Below, one piece after another: positions 15,537 to 20,458 of a stretch of 20,458 nt of DNA (positions are counted from its first letter, which is position 1; each line of letters begins with the position of its first letter). The stretch is from Barthelona sp. PAP020. Its lineage: Eukaryota; Metamonada: BaSk clade. Below the pieces are notes generated by a model that had not been told where the DNA came from, ran no database searches, and worked only from the letters and a program-made list of their open reading frames with translations. The translations under genes and the position numbers were made by a program. Location of the stretch: contig JARQWU010000189.1 of NCBI GenBank assembly GCA_040182905.1, positions 1 to 20,458 of the forward strand, written 5' to 3'.

Positions 15537-17060
15537 AAGTTTAAATCTTCTTTTGCGATATTTTTGACGAAGCATGATTTTTTTTTCTGGTTCAAGATCA
15601 AGCATGTCACAGACAACATCTATCATTGAATTTTGGTTTTGCTTTTCCGTCAATAAGAAAGAAATCATAATTTGTTGAATATTTGCAACATGTGCTTTCA
15701 ATTGTTTATTTTCCATGAATAGGATGTTGTGATTGACTTCATCCACATCCACACTGCTTTTATTCTCTTTGATGTTATCATTATCAGAATGACTTTTCTT
15801 TAAACTGTAAAGCTCATCCGTTTTTTGTTTCAACTGTTTATTTATGTTGATATTGTTATTTTTCAAGTTTTCATTGACAGTTTTAAGCAACAAAAATTCC
15901 TTGTTAAGGTCGATATTTTTTTGCTTCATCAATTCAAATTTCTGTGTTATTTCTTCAACTTGATTCATTTTTGATTGAATTTCTTCCTTCAATTGAAAGC
16001 TTTGGCTTGAGTTTTTTGAAATTTCAATGTTTCCTTCTTCAATTTCTTTTCGTTTTAACTGCAAATCAGATAAAACATTGCAGTACTTGGATAAAGGAAC
16101 GAATATTGAATCTTCAATCAAACTCATATTTTGGTGACTAAATATGTCAAAGTCAAAAGGCACATCTTTTATGATTCTCTTGGAGCCACTATCAAATTTC
16201 CAAACTGTTTGATCTTCATCAACAACAATCTTAGTTTTATCCATAAACTCACAATTTTCATTGATTTTTTTTTGTAAAACAGCATTATTTTCTCTTTCCA
16301 AAGCTAATGTTGCATTCGATTTCTCAAGGTACGAAGTCAAATCAGCATTATTTTTCTTTGCCAAGTTTAACTCGTCATTCATTCTTTTCATTTTTGATTT
16401 TAATGCTGCCAAATTCAAATTTAATGCTTCATTCACATTTTTCAGCTCTTCAAAACTGTTTAATTCATTATGTTTTTGTTCAAGACTAGAAACCAATTCC
16501 TTGTTTTTTGTTTTATACTCTTCTATTCTATCAACAAATAATTGGATGTCAAACGCATCATTAGATACTGATAAATCCATTATATTGGCCAAATTTCTCA
16601 TTTCAGCAAGAGTTTTTAAATGGGCCGTTTCTCTTTCATTTAAAACTTTTAATATTTCTTTATTCTTCTTCTTCTCCTCATTAATTTCATTGATTAAAGT
16701 TTCATATTTCTTTTCTTGGGATTCTAAATTAATAGATTTAGCATTCTGCATTGTTTGTAAAGAATCAATGCCTACAACAACTCCCTGTTGAAGTTGAAAT
16801 GCAATATTATCAATAATTTCCCTAGTTTTTACAGCTTCATTGAAATTAGCTTCTGGATAAATCGATTTCAATAATTTTTCATAAAATACCTTTTGTTCGT
16901 TCAACAATTTATATGCTCTTGTGGCTGTTCGTAATTTTAATATTAGATCTTTTTCATTATTATTGCTCATTGGAGTATGAAATTGATTAGAAGTAGATTT
17001 TGGTGTACTTAATGGAGAATCAACATGAATATTTGCTCGGATCTTTCTCGTATTATCCAT
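15531..17060 (-). CDS. Coiled-coil protein with a GRIP-like C-terminus, golgin candidate
   Basis: A 509-aa protein. An N-terminal Ser/Thr/Pro/Asn-rich tail (about 1-35) leads into coiled-coil segments at roughly 36-68, 108-158, 174-278 and 330-425, broken by a less regular stretch (285-325). Residues 452-497 resemble a GRIP domain: a helix NIQQIMISFLL, a short loop, then SMIDVVCDMLDLEPEKK, matching the family pattern of '-YLKNVLLxFL-' then '-LLPVISxLLxFSPEE-'. GRIP domains bind Arl1-GTP and place golgins on the trans-Golgi network. The Tyr usually needed for Arl1 binding is Ile461 here, so binding is uncertain. No membrane segment is present. If GRIP is wrong, it is simply a coiled-coil protein. 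It shares a palindromic stop with the plus-strand gene. The MYG1 gene lies 297 bp upstream on the same strand. Confidence 0.72.
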   Translation of the reverse strand: MDNTRKIRANIHVDSPLSTPKSTSNQFHTPMSNNNEKDLILKLRTATRAYKLLNEQKVFYEKLLKSIYPEANFNEAVKTREIIDNIAFQLQQGVVVGIDSLQTMQNAKSINLESQEKKYETLINEINEEKKKNKEILKVLNERETAHLKTLAEMRNLANIMDLSVSNDAFDIQLFVDRIEEYKTKNKELVSSLEQKHNELNSFEELKNVNEALNLNLAALKSKMKRMNDELNLAKKNNADLTSYLEKSNATLALERENNAVLQKKINENCEFMDKTKIVVDEDQTVWKFDSGSKRIIKDVPFDFDIFSHQNMSLIEDSIFVPLSKYCNVLSDLQLKRKEIEEGNIEISKNSSQSFQLKEEIQSKMNQVEEITQKFELMKQKNIDLNKEFLLLKTVNENLKNNNININKQLKQKTDELYSLKKSHSDNDNIKENKSSVDVDEVNHNILFMENKQLKAHVANIQQIMISFLLTEKQNQNSMIDVVCDMLDLEPEKKIMLRQKYRKRRFKLL

Positions 17061-17357
17061 AATACAAATATATTATAAACTAAAAACAATGTAAAAAAGA
17101 AAGTAAACTCTTCTTGAAATGACAAAATTTTCCAACAATTGAACCTATTCAAAACAATAATAATGACAAATTGAAAGATAAAGACTCAGTAGATAATAAA
17201 AACAAACATGAAAGGAATATTTATCGTATAATGTTAAAAATTCTCAATGAGAGAATTAAATTTGCAATAAACAAATAAAAAACTATAAATGACTAAATGC
17301 AGGATCCTTAAAATTATTAAATTTGAAAGAATTACATATGGATTGCAAAAAAAGAAC

Positions 17358-18290
17358 CTACTGCTCTAAAGCAATTATAGCCATTCTTAATGCACTTTCT
17401 AATGATTTTGCACCTCCTAAAAACAAGGCTTTGTGAACAAATAAAGCATCTTCAATTCCAACAATACAAGATAATTCATCATCTCTTTTTCCTTTCCATT
17501 CTTCAGGGAGTGACTTTCTGGTACTGAAGTTTTCTCCTTTATTAGGAACACAACGAATTCTGTAATTGCCATCGTTGTCAGGGTAGACAATATACAGAAT
17601 TTTCTCAATTTTATTCTTATTTTCCATTTCATAAATTTGATCAAAAACAGGTAAATTTCTTTCTAAAGAAAGAATGCTTCCCGAAAAATGAATATCAAAA
17701 CGGGATTCCCATGCTTTTGAAAAAAATTTCTTTGCAGGCATGACTTCTTTAACAAAGTGTTTCAAAATATTTTTAAAATCCATTCCACACATTTCCACAC
17801 CTAAATTAAATTGAGATTGCTCCAAAGACTTAACTCGACAAGGCAAGGTAGTGTTATCTTGATAACGAAAAAGAGAACTATCTTTAATACGATCGACGCC
17901 ATTATCATTAGCATCAATCATATGAATCAAATTACAGTACATGTTTTCATATGCTGCATCAAGATCTTCTGATGTAAGATCTGGATAAAGTGATAAAACA
18001 ACATCTTTTCCATAATGGCGATATATTAATCCTGCTGCACAATGTTTTGTGATTGCATTATCATTGAATTTCTCTTCAAAACCAATTTGATGATGGTCAT
18101 ATCTCTTTCTTTCATGATCATAAACATCACCAACATCGCAAACAATATCTGCATGTTCAATAATTTCCTTATCTCGAGTACGAACAACTTCATGTTCGGA
18201 AAATTCAGGAAGTTGCTTTAACATCCACACACAAGTGCATTCATCTGCATGCATCACGCCATTATGAACAACAATCTGTTTTTTTGACAT
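17358..18290 (-). CDS. MYG1: MYG1 family exonuclease
   Basis: A 310-aa protein of the MYG1 (UPF0160, DHH-related) family, conserved across eukaryotes. In animals and yeast, MYG1 is a 3'-5' RNA exonuclease acting in nucleus and mitochondria. Key motifs are present: VVHNGVMHADE (7-17, metal-binding His and Asp), CDVGDVYD (51-58) and RYDHHQ (63-68), then AGLIYRHYG, DANDNGVD, YRIRCVP and FVHKALFLGGAKS near the C-terminus. The frame stays open upstream of 18290 but only from a TTG with a low-complexity Phe/Leu run, so the ATG at 18290 (MSKKQIVVHNG) is chosen. No mitochondrial presequence is seen, unlike the human protein. Length matches the family, and all motifs are intact, so it should be active. 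Confidence 0.95.
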   Translation of the reverse strand: MSKKQIVVHNGVMHADECTCVWMLKQLPEFSEHEVVRTRDKEIIEHADIVCDVGDVYDHERKRYDHHQIGFEEKFNDNAITKHCAAGLIYRHYGKDVVLSLYPDLTSEDLDAAYENMYCNLIHMIDANDNGVDRIKDSSLFRYQDNTTLPCRVKSLEQSQFNLGVEMCGMDFKNILKHFVKEVMPAKKFFSKAWESRFDIHFSGSILSLERNLPVFDQIYEMENKNKIEKILYIVYPDNDGNYRIRCVPNKGENFSTRKSLPEEWKGKRDDELSCIVGIEDALFVHKALFLGGAKSLESALRMAIIALEQ

Positions 18291-18433
18291 TAAATAGAGT
18301 TTCAAAAGAAAAAGAAAGAATAGAATATTTACCAACGAACAAAACAAAAAAAAACGTATATGAAAATATTAAATTCAATATAGTCACTCTTTATACACAA
18401 AAACACAAAAAAAAGAGGAAAAGAGGAAAAAAT

Positions 18434-20263
18434 TCAATAGAAATCATTCAAATCCATTCTTGTTGCTAAATCAATAAAATTCCAAATTTCAGAAGCAAAT
18501 TGTTCATCTTTCTCATCTCCACTTGTTTGAATAGGGTTGTTTAATAGATTTTTCAACTCACCAACTCTTTTAAAGAAATCTTTAGTGATACTTCTTAAAA
18601 CGTTGATAAAATCAGGTGATGAAACAAATTCAGAAAAATTTTTTTCCACCTCCATCTGATCAAACTCAGAATATTGAGTTGAATTTGCATTTGCATTTAA
18701 ATCAACTGAAATCAAAAGAGCATTCAATTCAGCAAAAAAACGTTCACAACAGCCTAAAATTGAATTAATGGTACGAAAGAATTGCAAATTTTTTAAAAAG
18801 ATTTTTTCCATAATATTATCTGCAAATATTTCAAATATTTCCTGAACAAATTGAAATTTAACTGAATTTTCAGATTTTTTAGATTTTTTAGAGATTTGCC
18901 TGCAAAATTGTAATTTTTTTTCCAATTGGATAACTTCTTTAGAAATGACGTTATACCAAATGTAAGATATGAACGTGTTCAGAAAATGCATCATTAATTG
19001 CCTTAACCAAAAGATATTTTTAGTTTTCAAACATACATAAACCTTTAACAACTGAAAATGAACGAATTTAATTCTGAATAAGTATCGGAATATCAAATGT
19101 AATTTGTATAATACAGAATCAGAGAAAATAATTGAATAAGGAAACTTCGGAACCCAATCAATGATGATCCTACGATATGCAGAAGTGTCAGTCATTTCAG
19201 ACCGATCAAGAGTGAGTTTTCTCAATTCTGCAACAAAATGGACTGGTGTGAACTTTATGGTGGCGTTTTCATCCAAAACAAACAGCAATTTTTCAAAATC
19301 GCCAGCAATAAACATTCGAGATGAATCCATCCTCTCATAAGATTCGAATAGTAGATCAAAATTTTGATCAAAAAAATTTGCAAATATGGTCGATTCCCTT
19401 AAAAAATACAAATCAACAATGGTACAAAGCTTCTTTTCAAGGTCATACTTTAACAGCAGTTGTTGATTCAGTTTAATATTTGTTTTGAGCAAAAGTTCAT
19501 CAATATACTTCCTTACTTTCATTATATCTACGCCTCCTTTACATGACTTACTCTCATCTATCATTTCCTCAAAATCAACACCATTTTCATCTTTTTCATC
19601 TTCATCCATGTTAAAATCCTCGCATTGGTTCAAAAACTCAGTAAATTTGGACAATTCAATTAGCTTCTTTCGGTCGTTCAAAAAATATGGCAAAATTGTA
19701 AGGTTTCCATATATCTTATGAGGCAATATCCTTTTCAAATATGTATGATTTAATTTACACAATAAATCATTGAGTACAGTCTCTATTTGTTTCCTACCAA
19801 CAAAATCTATTTGCAATTGAAAGATATAGTTAATAATCGATACATCAGTCAATTCTTGTTCTTTAATATGCCTAATAATTAACAACAAACAAAAAAATTT
19901 TTCCTTTTGATTGGATTTGGTCAAATTCAAATCTAATTCATCTAAAGTTAATAAAATTTCATTATTTGAAGAATCAAAATGTTTTTTTTCCAAATTTATG
20001 ATAAAATTAAAATAATCTTTCAAAAAAAAATCAATTTCTTCCAAAAAATTTTGTAATATCATGTCTTCTTCATTCTTTAACACATCAACATAAAACTTAA
20101 CTTTTAAATAGTCATTTCCTAATTTTAATATCTGATTTGCTTTTAAATGTTCTGGATTGGATGAATCTTCTACAATCATCATATTTTTCACTTGTTTAAC
20201 ATAATATCCTTCATATCCTAATAGGCCATAAATTACATCACGTATTAATTGGACTTCATTCAT
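18434..20263 (-). CDS. Gamma-tubulin complex protein (GCP2/Spc97-like)
   Basis: A 609-aa divergent member of the Spc97/Spc98 (GCP) family, which builds the gamma-tubulin ring that nucleates microtubules. The N-terminal GCP motif is clear: LIRDVIYGLLGYEGYYV (6-22), nearest to the GCP2/GCP3 LVRDLLY-type start. The C-terminal half has FPYSIIFSDSVLYKLHLIFRYLFRIKFVHFQL (374-405), matching the family's 'WPLSLVIS..YQLLFR.LF..KHVE' segment that begins the gamma-tubulin-binding domain. A helical bundle follows to the end. An acidic insert (214-240) interrupts the middle. The long N-terminal extension of animal GCP2 and GCP3 is absent, and the protein is nearer to GCP4 in length. Which GCP it is cannot be decided by eye. 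Its start is preceded by an overlapping out-of-frame ATG. Confidence 0.9.
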   Translation of the reverse strand: MNEVQLIRDVIYGLLGYEGYYVKQVKNMMIVEDSSNPEHLKANQILKLGNDYLKVKFYVDVLKNEEDMILQNFLEEIDFFLKDYFNFIINLEKKHFDSSNNEILLTLDELDLNLTKSNQKEKFFCLLLIIRHIKEQELTDVSIINYIFQLQIDFVGRKQIETVLNDLLCKLNHTYLKRILPHKIYGNLTILPYFLNDRKKLIELSKFTEFLNQCEDFNMDEDEKDENGVDFEEMIDESKSCKGGVDIMKVRKYIDELLLKTNIKLNQQLLLKYDLEKKLCTIVDLYFLRESTIFANFFDQNFDLLFESYERMDSSRMFIAGDFEKLLFVLDENATIKFTPVHFVAELRKLTLDRSEMTDTSAYRRIIIDWVPKFPYSIIFSDSVLYKLHLIFRYLFRIKFVHFQLLKVYVCLKTKNIFWLRQLMMHFLNTFISYIWYNVISKEVIQLEKKLQFCRQISKKSKKSENSVKFQFVQEIFEIFADNIMEKIFLKNLQFFRTINSILGCCERFFAELNALLISVDLNANANSTQYSEFDQMEVEKNFSEFVSSPDFINVLRSITKDFFKRVGELKNLLNNPIQTSGDEKDEQFASEIWNFIDLATRMDLNDFY

Positions 20264-20267
20264 TCAT
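20256..20267 (-). promoter_or_regulatory. Four-codon upstream frame overlapping the GCP start
   Basis: On the minus strand the start region reads ATGAATGAATGA. The first ATG (20267-20265) opens ATG-AAT-GAA-TGA, a three-residue frame that ends just inside the gene. The ATG at 20263-20261 begins the gamma-tubulin complex protein. If the mRNA starts upstream of both, ribosomes meet the short frame first, which could lower translation. Confidence 0.4.
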
Positions 20268-20369
20268 TGGTTCTCAAAAAATGGATCCTGGGTTTTTATC
20301 ATTTAAAACTCATTTATTTTTTTGTTTAATAATATCATAATATTACAACATAAAAATAAAGACTATCAT

Positions 20370-20458
20370 TTATAATTTAATCGCATCCAATATATCTAAT
20401 TCACCATTAACTTCTTTTTGTAAAATTTCACCTAATTGATTCAATAAATATTCTTGAT
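20370..20458 (-). CDS. 3' end of a further gene, cut by the right edge
   Basis: Reading leftward from the right edge, an open frame of 28 residues (EYLLNQLGEILQKEVNGELD within it, ending DAIKL) stops at TAA (20372-20370). The composition is helical and protein-like, and the stop lies 106 bp before the start of the next gene on the same strand, a spacing normal for this window. Too little is present to name a family. Confidence 0.5.
   Translation of the reverse strand, partial: QEYLLNQLGEILQKEVNGELDILDAIKL

Noticed and set aside
16261-16791. 176-codon plus-strand frame opposite the GRIP-like gene
   Set aside because: It is a shadow of coiled-coil codons on the other strand: Glu and Lys codons read backwards give Phe, Leu and Ser. 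It has no independent signal.
18291-18347. N-terminal extension of MYG1 as a membrane or targeting segment
   Set aside because: The extension begins with TTG and is only a Phe/Leu run from T-rich DNA. The ATG at 18290 lies just before the conserved HNG motif, where the family usually starts.
1-20458. CRISPR arrays, bacterial operons, phage or toxin-antitoxin modules
   Set aside because: There are no regularly spaced direct repeats, no Shine-Dalgarno pattern, and the recognisable genes are eukaryotic.

Overview
This is a window of nuclear-type eukaryotic DNA from an AT-rich, gene-dense, intron-poor protist. All three standard stop codons (TAA, TAG, TGA) end recognisable genes, so the nuclear code looks standard. 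The long genes are each one uninterrupted frame, intergenic gaps are often only 8 to 175 bp, and poly-T tracts lie before many starts. The products are eukaryotic: a gamma-tubulin complex protein, a dynactin p150-like CAP-Gly protein, a p400/SWR1-type chromatin protein, an RNF115/126-like RING ligase, MYG1 and a possible GRIP golgin. I cannot fix the lineage. A parabasalid, heterolobosean or amoebozoan protist would all fit.

Layout. Positions 1-1020 lack a confident gene. They hold several hairpins and a 91-bp inverted repeat (435-525 / 776-866). A lineage-specific protein of 441 aa follows (1021-2346, minus), then a 657-bp gap. Next are the 1359-aa p400/Eaf1-like protein (3004-7083, minus) and an MTA/SAH nucleosidase (7190-7930, minus). 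A small beta-rich orphan reads outward (8105-8452, plus), followed by a doubtful small frame. Then come an 826-aa coiled-coil protein and a 199-aa helical protein (both minus). The RING ligase (12040-12609, plus) starts 73 bp from the latter. After a 666-bp gap lies the dynactin p150-like gene (13276-15099, minus). It is divergent, with only 8 bp between start codons, from a 142-aa orphan (15108-15536, plus). That orphan overlaps tail-to-tail with the GRIP-like coiled-coil gene (15531-17060, minus). MYG1 (17358-18290, minus), the gamma-tubulin complex protein (18434-20263, minus) and the 3' end of one more gene (20370 to the right edge, minus) complete the window.

The most interesting object is the p400/Eaf1-like protein. 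It keeps the order HSA helix, two SNF2 lobes split by an insert, and a SANT-like domain. However, each ATPase motif I could align is replaced: the P-loop lysine, the DEAx box, motif III, and motifs V and VI. It looks like a pseudo-ATPase scaffold, between animal p400 (HSA, live ATPase, SANT) and yeast Eaf1 (HSA, SANT, no ATPase). Microtubule genes are well represented (dynactin, gamma-tubulin complex, coiled-coil proteins), but nothing shows that they are co-regulated. Domain calls come from reading the translations and from remembered family patterns. No database search was run.
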